From the NCBI GenBank assembly GCA_023460055.1, contig JAEWRJ010000167.1, forward strand, positions 1-5,408: a stretch of 5,408 bases of DNA, in the 5' to 3' direction. Both the position numbers and the translations under genes were made by a program. The notes beneath the pieces were generated by a model. It was not told the DNA's origin. It worked only from the letters and a program-made list of their open reading frames with translations, and did no database searches. This document shows, piece after piece, positions 1-5,408 of this stretch. The number at the start of each line of letters is the position of its first letter. The stretch's first letter is position 1. The stretch is from Bacillota bacterium (lineage in GTDB: Bacteria; Bacillota; Clostridia; Christensenellales; Aristaeellaceae).

Positions 1-1
1 C

Positions 2-148
2 GGCAACCGGATACTCCGGCGGTTTGTTCCCAAAGGTATAGATATAGCCCGACTGACCGCCAAAGAACTGGAACGGATAGAAGACTGGGTCAACAATTAT
101 CCGCGCAGGATTCATGGCTACAGGACAGCAAATGAAATGGCGGCGTAA
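2..148 (+). CDS. IS30-family transposase, C-terminal fragment (cut by window start)
   Basis: Reading frame 2 is open from the window edge to a TAA at 146-148 and encodes 48 residues. The segment ILRRFVPKG, followed by LTAKELERIEDWVNNYPRR and HGYRTANEM, matches the end of IS30-family DDE transposases, where an RRF-PKG block is followed by a helix with 'DW-NN-PR' and a 'GY-T-NEM' ending. In this family the catalytic glutamate lies in an ERG-NEN motif just before this block, so it should fall immediately left of the window and cannot be verified. The visible part shows no frameshift. The enzyme would cut and join the ends of its own element. The family call is secure; whether the whole element is intact is unknown. 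Confidence 0.9.
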   Translation, partial: GNRILRRFVPKGIDIARLTAKELERIEDWVNNYPRRIHGYRTANEMAA

Positions 149-162
149 AACGGCGGCCTTTT

Positions 163-188
163 CATCTCTCCCCATATGGGGAGAGATG
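163..188. repeat. Perfect 26-bp palindrome just after the transposase stop
   Basis: The arms CATCTCTCCCC and GGGGAGAGATG flank a self-complementary ATAT centre, so all 26 bases are palindromic. As RNA it would give an 11-bp stem with a 4-nt loop. It begins 14 bases after the transposase stop. No T-run follows on either strand, so it is not a canonical intrinsic terminator, but it may protect the transposase mRNA 3' end or impede transcription through the element. A second copy of CATCTC at 190-195 can pair with GAGATG at 183-188 instead, giving a competing but much weaker fold. Confidence 0.85.
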
Positions 189-236
189 GCATCTCGATCA
201 CACAAACATTACTGGTGAAAATGATGGGCAATTAAA

Positions 237-251
237 CTTGCAATCTGCAAG
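237..251. repeat. Short inverted repeat CTTGCA-ATC-TGCAAG near the putative IS end
   Basis: Six-base arms CTTGCA (237-242) and TGCAAG (246-251) are separated by ATC. The position, about 90-100 bases after the transposase stop and just before host regulatory DNA, suits the terminal region of an IS30-like element. A 6-bp inverted repeat can also arise by chance. The repeat is certain; its meaning is not. Confidence 0.45.
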
Positions 252-256
252 GCGTG

Positions 257-279
257 AAATCCCAATGGTTTGGGGATTT
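257..279. repeat. Inverted repeat AAATCCC / GGGATTT touching the rpsO promoter
   Basis: AAATCCC (257-263) and GGGATTT (273-279) are perfect 7-bp arms around a 9-base spacer. The right arm overlaps the first three bases of the proposed -35 box TTTACA at 277-282. It could be a binding site for a dimeric regulator, a remnant of a terminator of a gene displaced by the insertion sequence, or coincidence. No T-run follows, which argues against a present-day terminator. Confidence 0.4.
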
Positions 280-305
280 ACAGAAGTTATAAACTATGCT
301 ATTAT
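277..305 (+). promoter_or_regulatory. Sigma-A-type promoter for rpsO (-pnp)
   Basis: A -35 box TTTACA (277-282) is followed by a 17-base spacer and a -10 box TATTAT (300-305), with an extended -10 TG at 297-298. A perfect TATAAT also overlaps at 303-308, but its best -35 spacing is longer (about 20). Either choice places the start of transcription at about 311-315, giving a leader of about 95-100 nt before rpsO. It is the only good promoter seen upstream of rpsO and lies only about 25 bases from the putative end of the insertion sequence. Confidence 0.7.
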
Positions 306-311
306 AATGGT

Positions 312-409
312 TGTGGTTTAGAACCTTATGCTCGGGTCAGCGATTCTCCACGCTCTCCTGTGTGTATGGCAATTGAGTTGGGGTCACCACACCCCGCGAG
401 GAGGAAGAC
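312..409 (+). promoter_or_regulatory. Structured rpsO 5' leader, possible S15 autoregulatory region
   Basis: The leader is longer than needed for initiation and contains several possible helices: GGTT/AACC (315-318 with 322-325), AGCG/CGCT (339-342 with 351-354), and GGGGT/ACCCC (380-384 with 391-395), which ends three bases before the ribosome binding site AGGAGG (399-404). The loop of this last hairpin (ACCACA, 386-391) is complementary to TGTGGT at 312-317, so a pseudoknot or alternative pairing is possible. S15 is known to repress its own translation by binding its leader in several bacterial groups, with different RNA structures in each. That this leader does so is an inference from position and foldability only. 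Confidence 0.4.
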
Positions 410-673
410 ATGGATAAGCAACGCAAACAGGAGATCATCAAGACTTATGGCCGCACAGAGGGCGATACCGGTTCACCCGAAGTGCAGGTCGCGATCTTGA
501 CCGAACGGATCAATCACTTGAACGAGCACCTGAAGATCAACAAGAAAGATCACCACAGCCGCCGCGGTCTTCTGCTGATGGTTGGTCAGCGCCGGGGACT
601 GCTCCAGTATCTGATGAAGACTGACATTGAGCGTTATCGTACCCTGATCGGCCAGTTGAACCTGCGTAAATAA
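410..673 (+). CDS. rpsO: 30S ribosomal protein S15
   Basis: This 87-residue protein is close to the usual 88-89 residues and is complete. S15 is a small four-helix protein of the 30S platform that binds 16S rRNA (helices 20-22) early in assembly and contributes to a bridge to the 50S subunit. Diagnostic blocks are visible: DTGSPEVQVA (about 19-28), ERINHLNEHLK (32-42), the rRNA-contacting KKDHHSRRGLL (45-55), and RYRTLI with the terminal LNLRK. The ATG is preceded by AGGAGG at 399-404 with a 5-base gap, and the start gives the usual family N-terminus. It is the first gene of the probable rpsO-pnp unit, and a terminator-like hairpin follows its stop. An overlapping reading frame at 270-500 is not supported. 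Confidence 0.98.
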   Translation: MDKQRKQEIIKTYGRTEGDTGSPEVQVAILTERINHLNEHLKINKKDHHSRRGLLLMVGQRRGLLQYLMKTDIERYRTLIGQLNLRK

Positions 674-680
674 GGTAAGC

Positions 681-715
681 AAGGGTCCGGGACCGCGAGA
701 GGCCCCGGCCCTTTT
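681..715 (+). terminator. Intrinsic terminator/attenuator between rpsO and pnp
   Basis: AAGGG-T-CCGGG (681-691) pairs with CCCGG-CCCTT (704-713). There is a single bulged T, then an A-C mismatch and two further CC/GG pairs, closing on a GCGAGA loop. The descending arm runs into TTTT (712-715). The short T-run suggests partial termination. A terminator at this place is known in E. coli rpsO-pnp, where read-through feeds pnp. No promoter for pnp is seen in 674-764, so read-through is the likely source of pnp mRNA here too. Confidence 0.75.
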
Positions 716-719
716 GTAT

Positions 720-745
720 CATCCCAGGCAAGGGAGCCCGGGATG
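720..745 (+). promoter_or_regulatory. Hairpin in the pnp leader, next to the ribosome binding site
   Basis: CATCCC (720-725) pairs with GGGATG (740-745); an A-C mismatch follows, then GGC (727-729) with GCC (736-738), closing a 6-base loop AAGGGA. The hairpin ends ten bases before the GGAG ribosome binding site (755-758). In E. coli, pnp is autoregulated through a leader stem-loop cut by RNase III and then attacked by PNPase. This hairpin is in a comparable place, but such control here is inferred and the stem is short for RNase III. Confidence 0.5.
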
Positions 746-764
746 GAGGAAGAAGGAGTAAAGA

Positions 765-2942
765 ATGGAAGCAAGAAAGTACACAATGGATTTCGCCGGC
801 AGGCCCCTCACCTTTGAGTTTGGCCGCTATGCAGAACTCGCAGCCGGCTCTGTGCTGCTGCGCTACGGCGACACGGTGGTGATGGTGAATGTCACCTATT
901 CCGAAACACCGCGCGAAGGGCAGGATTTTTTCCCGCTGAGCGTGGACTTTGAAGAGAAGCAATACGCGGCCGGAAAGATCCCCGGCGGCTTTATCAAGCG
1001 GGAAACCCGTCCCACAGAGAAGGCGATACTGACCTGCCGCCTGATCGATCGCCCCATCCGTCCGCTTTTCCCCAAGGGCATCCGCAACGATGTCCAGGTG
1101 GTGGCAACAGTACTGTCAGTAGACGTGGATAATCCGCCGGATGTCCCGGCGATGATCGGTTCCTCGGTCGCGCTGAGCATCAGCGATGTGCCGTGGGGCG
1201 GCCCCACCGGATCTGTGACTGTCGGCCGCGTTAACGGCCAATTTGTGATAAATCCCAACGAGAAGGAACGCGCCCTCAGCGATCTGCACCTGACGGTTTC
1301 AGGCACCAAAGATGCCATCATGATGGTGGAAGCGGGCGCCAATGAGCTGTCTGAGGACGTGATGCTCGAAGGCATCATGAAGGCTCATGAGGTAATCAAG
1401 GAACTGGTAGCCTTCCAGGAAAAGATCATTGCCGAGATCGGCAAGCCCAAGCGTGAGTTCCCCCTGTTTGTTACAGGCGATGACATCAAGGCAGCCGTGC
1501 GCGAATATGCCTTTGACAAGATCAAGTGGAGCTTCGATACCACCGTCCGCCAGGAGCGCCAGCAGCGCGAGGACGAGGTAAAGGAAGATGTCATGGCTCA
1601 TTTCGCGGAGACTTTCGCGGGCCGCGAGAGCGAGGTCGGTGACGCCATTTACTCTCTGAATAAAGAAGTGATGCGCCGCAAGATTCTTGACGAGGGCATC
1701 CGTCCCGATGGCCGCGGCACCACCGAGGTTCGCCCGATATGGTGCGAGGTCGGCGTATTGCCCCGTACTCACGGCAGCGCAGTATTTACCCGCGGGCAGA
1801 CGCAGGCGCTGACTGTCACCACGCTGGGCTCCCTGCGCGAGGTACAGATCCTGGATGGCCTGTCCAACGAGGATTCCAAGCGCTATATCCACCACTACAA
1901 TATGCCGCCGTATGCCACCGGCGAAGCGGGCCGCATGCGCGCCCCCGGCCGCCGCGAGATCGGCCACGGCGCGCTGGCCGAGCGCGCGCTGGAGCCCATG
2001 ATTCCCAATGAAGCGGACTTTCCCTACGCGCTGAGGCTTGTCAGTGAAGTGCTTTCATCAAACGGTTCTTCATCCATGGCTTCCGTCTGCGGCAGCACGC
2101 TGTCTTTGATGGATGCAGGTGTGAAGATCAAGGCTCCTGTAGCCGGCGTGGCGATGGGCCTGATCAAGGACGACAAGTCCGACAAGGTATCTGTGCTGAC
2201 TGATATCCAGGGTCTGGAAGACTTCCTGGGCGATATGGATTTCAAGGTGGCCGGCACAATGAACGGCATTACCGCGATCCAGATGGATATCAAAATCAAG
2301 GGTATTGACGAAGCGATCCTCCGCCAGGCGCTCAAACAGGCGCTGGACGGCAGGCTGCACATCCTGAAGATCATGCTGGATACCCTGGCCCAGCCCAGAG
2401 AACAGCTCAGCCGCTACGCTCCCAAGATCGTGACCTTCATGATCAATCCTGACAAGATCCGCGAAGTCATCGGGCCCGGCGGAAAGATGATCAACAAGAT
2501 CATCGCCGATACCGGCGTTAAGATTGATATCGATGATGACGGACGCGTCGCTATCGCAACGCCCGATGATGAGGCCGCCGCCAAGGCGCGCAAGATCATC
2601 GAGGGCATCGCCAAGGATGTGGAAGCGGGTGCAGTTTATCAAGGACGCGTCGTGCGCGTGATGAGCAACCTCGGCGCCTTTGTAGAGCTGCTGCCCGGCA
2701 AGGACGGCCTGCTGCATATTTCCAAACTGTCCAACGAACGCGTGGATAAGGTGGAGGATGTACTCAACGTCGGCGATGAGGTCGAAGTCAAGGTTCAGGA
2801 GATTGACTCTCAGGGCCGCGTCAACCTGATCCGCAACGATATTGTCTATGAGCGCAAGGCTTTCTCGCCCCGCCCCCAGGGCGATAACAGCAGCAGCAGT
2901 CACGCGGGCGGCAGACCGCCCCGCCGCGACGGCCGCAACTGA
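765..2942 (+). CDS. pnp: Polyribonucleotide nucleotidyltransferase (PNPase)
   Basis: This 725-residue enzyme has full family length. PNPase degrades RNA 3' to 5' using phosphate, releasing nucleoside diphosphates, and can run in reverse; it acts as a ring-shaped trimer in the cytoplasm. Domains in order: first RNase PH domain (about 10-140), helical linker (about 235-310), catalytic second RNase PH domain (about 320-540), KH domain (about 553-613, GPGG loop at 570-573) and S1 domain (about 621-692). Active-site features are present: the phosphate-binding SSNGSSSMASVCG (431-443) and the acidic FLGDMDFKVAG segment with D486 and D492, the catalytic aspartate positions of the E. coli enzyme. The tail (about 700-725) is low-complexity, rich in Ser, Gly, Pro and Arg, and encoded partly by four CAG triplets. 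GGAG (755-758) sits 6 bases before the ATG. Long reverse-strand open frames inside this gene are compositional shadows. Confidence 0.98.
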   Translation: MEARKYTMDFAGRPLTFEFGRYAELAAGSVLLRYGDTVVMVNVTYSETPREGQDFFPLSVDFEEKQYAAGKIPGGFIKRETRPTEKAILTCRLIDRPIRPLFPKGIRNDVQVVATVLSVDVDNPPDVPAMIGSSVALSISDVPWGGPTGSVTVGRVNGQFVINPNEKERALSDLHLTVSGTKDAIMMVEAGANELSEDVMLEGIMKAHEVIKELVAFQEKIIAEIGKPKREFPLFVTGDDIKAAVREYAFDKIKWSFDTTVRQERQQREDEVKEDVMAHFAETFAGRESEVGDAIYSLNKEVMRRKILDEGIRPDGRGTTEVRPIWCEVGVLPRTHGSAVFTRGQTQALTVTTLGSLREVQILDGLSNEDSKRYIHHYNMPPYATGEAGRMRAPGRREIGHGALAERALEPMIPNEADFPYALRLVSEVLSSNGSSSMASVCGSTLSLMDAGVKIKAPVAGVAMGLIKDDKSDKVSVLTDIQGLEDFLGDMDFKVAGTMNGITAIQMDIKIKGIDEAILRQALKQALDGRLHILKIMLDTLAQPREQLSRYAPKIVTFMINPDKIREVIGPGGKMINKIIADTGVKIDIDDDGRVAIATPDDEAAAKARKIIEGIAKDVEAGAVYQGRVVRVMSNLGAFVELLPGKDGLLHISKLSNERVDKVEDVLNVGDEVEVKVQEIDSQGRVNLIRNDIVYERKAFSPRPQGDNSSSSHAGGRPPRRDGRN

Positions 2943-2968
2943 TTAAAAAGAAACAGTTTTAATAACGG

Positions 2969-3000
2969 GGAACCTGTATGAAACATGCAGGTTCCTCTTT
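2969..3000 (+). terminator. Terminator-like hairpin between pnp and the M16 peptidase gene
   Basis: GGAACCTGTATG (2969-2980) and CATGCAGGTTCC (2984-2995) form a 12-bp stem with one G-T (G-U in RNA) pair and an AAA loop, followed by TCTTT. The stem is strong, but the interrupted T-run makes termination probably incomplete. It may also protect the rpsO-pnp mRNA 3' end. No convincing promoter lies between it and the next gene, so that gene is likely reached by read-through. Confidence 0.75.
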
Positions 3001-3015
3001 GAATCAGGAGATAGC

Positions 3016-4254
3016 ATGATCGATACATATACACTGTCAAACGGATTGCGCCTTATCATGGAGCGCATGCCTCACCTTCGCTCGACCTCCATCGGCGTAT
3101 GGGTGAAGGCGGGTTCAATGCTGGAAAAGCAGACTGAAAACGGCATTTCCCACTTGATGGAGCACATGGCTTTCAAAGGTACGCAGCGGCGCAGCGCCCG
3201 GGAACTGGCGGAAGAGATGGATGCCATCGGGGGCCATATGAACGCCGCTACCAGCAAGCTCTACACAGCCTACTATGCCAAGGTCTGCGACAGCGATCTG
3301 GAAAAAGCCGCGGATATATTGGCTGATATCGTGTGCCACCCGCTCATCACGCAAGAAGACCTTGAAAAGGAAAAAAGCGTCATCACCGAAGAGATCGCCA
3401 TGGTTGACGATTACCCTGAAGAGAATGTGTTTGATCTGCTTCATGAAGCGCTCTATCACGGACAGACTCTCGCCATGCCTATCATCGGCACCAGGGAAGG
3501 CATTTTGGGCTATACAAGGCAGCAGGTGGTTGACTACCGAAAAGCGCACTATAACGCTGATAACACGGTTATTTCTGTCGCCGGAAGCTTTAAGCGCGAG
3601 GAGCTGATCGCCATCCTGGAAGAAAAGTTCAGCGGCTGGGAAAGGGGAGAGGCAGCTGAATATCCGCTTACCCTCGCCAACGCCTCCCCCAGCAGGCTCT
3701 ATAAGGATAAAAAGTCTGAACAGACGCATATATGCCTCGGGTACGCGGGTCTGCCTCAAGGTGATAAGAGGCGATACACCATGATGGTGTTCAATACGAT
3801 CTTCGGCGGCGGGGTGTCATCGCGCCTGTTTCAAAAGGTAAGGGAGGAACTGGCACTGGTGTACAGCATCTATTCATCTCCCTCTGCTTATCCCGGCTGC
3901 GGGGACTTCACGGTCTATTCTGCCGCTACACCCAAGAACAGCCCGCGCGTCATATCGCAGATCCTCGAAGAAGCAGATAAGCTGATCCAAAAAGGCGTCA
4001 GCGAGAAGGAACTGGCTCAGGCAAAAGCTCAGCTGCGCACTTCCTTCGTTCTGTCACAGGAAAGCGCCTATGCCCGCATGAGCTATCTTGGCACGCAGCA
4101 TCTGCTTGACGCGCCTATGCAGAGCCCGGCGCAGACCCTGCGGGGGATTGAGCGGGTGACGGAGAAAATGGTGATCGGCCTGGCACGCGAAATCTTCAGC
4201 CAGTCTCCCAGTATGGCTGTTGTCGGAAAGGGCTCAGCCAAGCTGCTCAAGTGA
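3016..4254 (+). CDS. mlpA: M16-family zinc metallopeptidase (MlpA/YmxG-like)
   Basis: This complete 412-residue protein has the length and two-domain plan of bacterial M16B peptidases (relatives of mitochondrial processing peptidase). The inverted zinc motif HLMEH is at 46-50 (H46 and H50 ligands, E49 catalytic) and the third ligand is most likely E126 in VITEEI, about 75 residues downstream. The second domain carries the conserved GGGVSSRLFQKVREE (264-278) followed by VYSIYS, which normally contacts substrate. No signal peptide or membrane segment is seen, so it is probably cytoplasmic. AGGAG (3006-3010) lies 5 bases before the ATG. In Bacillus subtilis the related mlpA/ymxG lies just downstream of pnpA, so context supports orthology; here the intervening deacetylase gene ylxY is absent. 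All catalytic residues are present, so activity is expected. Substrates of these enzymes are mostly unknown. Confidence 0.92.
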   Translation: MIDTYTLSNGLRLIMERMPHLRSTSIGVWVKAGSMLEKQTENGISHLMEHMAFKGTQRRSARELAEEMDAIGGHMNAATSKLYTAYYAKVCDSDLEKAADILADIVCHPLITQEDLEKEKSVITEEIAMVDDYPEENVFDLLHEALYHGQTLAMPIIGTREGILGYTRQQVVDYRKAHYNADNTVISVAGSFKREELIAILEEKFSGWERGEAAEYPLTLANASPSRLYKDKKSEQTHICLGYAGLPQGDKRRYTMMVFNTIFGGGVSSRLFQKVREELALVYSIYSSPSAYPGCGDFTVYSAATPKNSPRVISQILEEADKLIQKGVSEKELAQAKAQLRTSFVLSQESAYARMSYLGTQHLLDAPMQSPAQTLRGIERVTEKMVIGLAREIFSQSPSMAVVGKGSAKLLK

Positions 4255-4272
4255 GCGTTAAATAGACCTGCC

Positions 4273-4301
4273 TTGCGCGCGCGAAGCCGATGTTATACAA
4301 T
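4273..4301 (+). promoter_or_regulatory. Promoter of the downstream secreted-protein gene
   Basis: TTGCGC (4273-4278) and TACAAT (4296-4301) are separated by exactly 17 bases, a good sigma-A arrangement with a weaker -35. Transcription would start near 4308, only about 18 bases before the ATG, leaving room for little more than the ribosome binding site AAGGAGG (4311-4317). An alternating GCGCGCGCG run (4275-4283) overlaps the -35 and the start of the spacer. No terminator is visible between the M16 gene and this promoter, so read-through from upstream may add to expression. Confidence 0.6.
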
Positions 4302-4325
4302 GGATCGCGGAAGGAGGCGGTATAT

Positions 4326-5408
4326 ATGCCAGTTGAATCAATCGGAAAGAGGCTTTCGGCCTTTGTTCTTGCGCTTTCTTTGACACTTTCAGCCTTTGCC
4401 GCGTTCGCGCTGGAAGATGCGCTTAAGCTTGACTATCTCGTACAGGACACAGGGGATTCCTATGTCACTTTACCCCATCTGACGGGGCATACAGAGCCTG
4501 CCGTTGAAGAAGCTATCAACTCTGCCATTTATGAAGACGGCGGTTTTCCTGGGTTTGAGCGCATTCTGGCGTCACTGGATCCCCTTGGCACAGGCCTTCA
4601 GGTAAGAGCCCAGGCGCAGATCATCAGGGGCAAAGAAGGAATGGGCCTGCTTTCCCTTCTGATCACAGCTTCCGGGCGCATCGGGCCGGGAAGGCCGGGT
4701 TATCGGGCTGTGCCGCTGGTGTATAGCCTTTCATCAGGCGAGCGGATCACGGCACAGGAAGTGTTTGCCGATGTCGATGACGCTCAAGCGGCGCTTGATT
4801 CTCTGGTTGTGCAGGAAATTGAACCTGTTATCAGTGATTATCTCTACCCTGAAGGACTGTATCCAGTTCCCATTGATGAATTTTTGATAGATGAAAGCGG
4901 GCTTACCTTTTACTATGAGCAGGATGCCTATACCACCTTATCCGGCCAAAGCGGGGCGGTCAGCTTTCATTGGAATGAGCTTGAAGGCCTGCTGAACCGT
5001 GAGGAAGGTTCGTTGCTGTCTTCCCTGATTCTAAGCGACACAGCGGACAGACCGGTTGACATGATCAAGGAAGCAGTGGCAGAGGGACGGCTGCCGGGGC
5101 TTCCCGCTCTGTTGGGAAGGGATCTGCAGGAAGTGCTTCAAGAATATCCTCCGCTGACTGATTCGGAAGCCTTTCCATCCGGCGAACAGGTTCATCCGGA
5201 GGACGCGCGTTTGCGCGGTACAGCGCTGATCATTCAGAATGGTGAGCTGACAGGCATGCTGAGCCGCAGAACCAATCTTTGGGGAATTATCACCGGAACA
5301 AGCTCTCAGAGTGATGTGCATGCGATGATGGGCCTGCCTGACGCGGCCCTTCCTCTCGATGAGAGCGCGGCAGGCGCGTATGGCATTGAACCGGGAAGAC
5401 TTGAAAGC
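4326..5408 (+). CDS. Secreted RsiV-like (DUF4163/DUF3298) protein, cut by window end
   Basis: The frame is open for 361 codons to the window edge with no stop. The ATG is chosen because AAGGAGG lies 8 bases upstream and a signal peptide starts there: KR at 8-9, a hydrophobic stretch at about 10-27, and a likely cleavage after AFA (28). No lipobox cysteine follows, so it is probably exported rather than a lipoprotein. Residues about 36-115 (LPHLTG, then EPAVEEAINSAI) resemble DUF4163, and about 130-225 (LVYSLSSGERITAQEVFAD, then IDESGLTFYYEQDAY and VSFHWNELEGLL) resemble DUF3298, the pair found in the anti-sigma factor RsiV and in PdaC. RsiV itself has an N-terminal cytoplasmic and membrane segment that this protein lacks, so it is probably not an anti-sigma factor. 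The remainder (about 245-361) has two segments with a similar pattern (LLGRDLQEVLQEYP and ITGTSSQSDVHAMMGLPDA) that I cannot assign to a family. Function unknown, likely at the cell envelope. Confidence 0.8.
   Translation, partial: MPVESIGKRLSAFVLALSLTLSAFAAFALEDALKLDYLVQDTGDSYVTLPHLTGHTEPAVEEAINSAIYEDGGFPGFERILASLDPLGTGLQVRAQAQIIRGKEGMGLLSLLITASGRIGPGRPGYRAVPLVYSLSSGERITAQEVFADVDDAQAALDSLVVQEIEPVISDYLYPEGLYPVPIDEFLIDESGLTFYYEQDAYTTLSGQSGAVSFHWNELEGLLNREEGSLLSSLILSDTADRPVDMIKEAVAEGRLPGLPALLGRDLQEVLQEYPPLTDSEAFPSGEQVHPEDARLRGTALIIQNGELTGMLSRRTNLWGIITGTSSQSDVHAMMGLPDAALPLDESAAGAYGIEPGRLES

Larger units (their letters stand above)
1..251 (+). mobile_element. Right-hand portion of an IS30-like insertion sequence (right boundary tentative)
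   Basis: The transposase fragment ends at 148. Family members usually end within about 50-120 bases after the transposase stop, at a terminal inverted repeat. The best candidate for that end is the A/T-rich stretch around 226-251 (GGCAATTAAACTTGCAATC, then TGCAAG), which resembles the 'TTGCAA'-rich ends of Firmicute IS30 elements. This is a judgement by eye: the matching left inverted repeat and any target duplication lie outside the window, so the boundary could be off by tens of bases. Confidence 0.4.

Noticed and set aside
163..195. Palindrome after the transposase as a standard intrinsic terminator
   Set aside because: The stem is strong but neither strand has a T-run after it, so the canonical definition is not met.
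270..500. 76-codon open frame starting inside the rpsO promoter and overlapping rpsO
   Set aside because: It begins upstream of the -35 box, has no good ribosome binding site, overlaps the certain rpsO frame and resembles no known protein.
1299..2903. Long reverse-strand open frames of 222 and 277 codons opposite pnp
   Set aside because: They lie antisense to highly conserved PNPase domains and their sequences resemble no known protein. Long antisense frames are expected opposite GC-biased third-codon positions.
2943..3015. Separate promoter for the M16 peptidase in the AT-rich start of the intergenic region
   Set aside because: TTTAAT-like -10 sequences are present, but no acceptable -35 lies 16-18 bases upstream.
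3115..3759. 214-codon reverse-strand frame opposite the M16 peptidase gene
   Set aside because: It is antisense to the conserved zinc-binding domain and resembles no known family.
5031..5321. 96-codon reverse-strand frame near the window end
   Set aside because: It lies opposite the secreted-protein gene, which has a promoter, ribosome binding site and signal peptide. The reverse frame has none of these and no recognisable domain.

Overview
The window looks like a chromosomal core-gene region from a moderately GC-rich Firmicute, most likely a Clostridia-type bacterium. The basis is the gene order rpsO - pnp - M16 peptidase, which resembles the Bacillus/Clostridium arrangement (rpsO, pnpA, ylxY, mlpA/ymxG), the strong AGGAGG-type ribosome binding sites, the protein sequences, and a secreted DUF4163/DUF3298 (RsiV-like) protein of a kind common in Firmicutes. 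No species can be named from the sequence alone. All recognised genes are on the + strand.

Layout. Bases 2-148 are the last 48 codons of an IS30-family transposase that enters from the left. Bases 149-409 hold no gene but are dense in signals: a perfect 26-bp palindrome, a short inverted repeat that may mark the right end of the insertion sequence, a second inverted repeat, a good extended -10 promoter, and a structured leader of about 100 nt. rpsO (ribosomal protein S15, 410-673) follows, then an intrinsic terminator or attenuator and a second hairpin in the pnp leader, and then pnp (polynucleotide phosphorylase, 765-2942). Another terminator-like hairpin separates pnp from a complete M16 zinc-protease gene (3016-4254). 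A new promoter (4273-4301) precedes a signal-peptide protein with DUF4163/DUF3298-like domains (4326 to the window end, 361 codons, cut by the edge).

How the genes fit together. rpsO and pnp form the classic translation/RNA-decay pair. No separate pnp promoter is visible, so pnp probably depends on read-through of the rpsO terminator and on the hairpin just before its ribosome binding site. The M16 peptidase is a frequent neighbour of pnp in Firmicutes, but its physiological role is not evident from sequence. The last gene has its own promoter and probably starts an envelope-related transcription unit. I see no phage, CRISPR or defence genes and no convincing new system. The points most worth checking are the insertion-sequence remnant against the rpsO promoter, the RNA structures in the rpsO and pnp leaders, and the unusual C-terminal part of the secreted protein.
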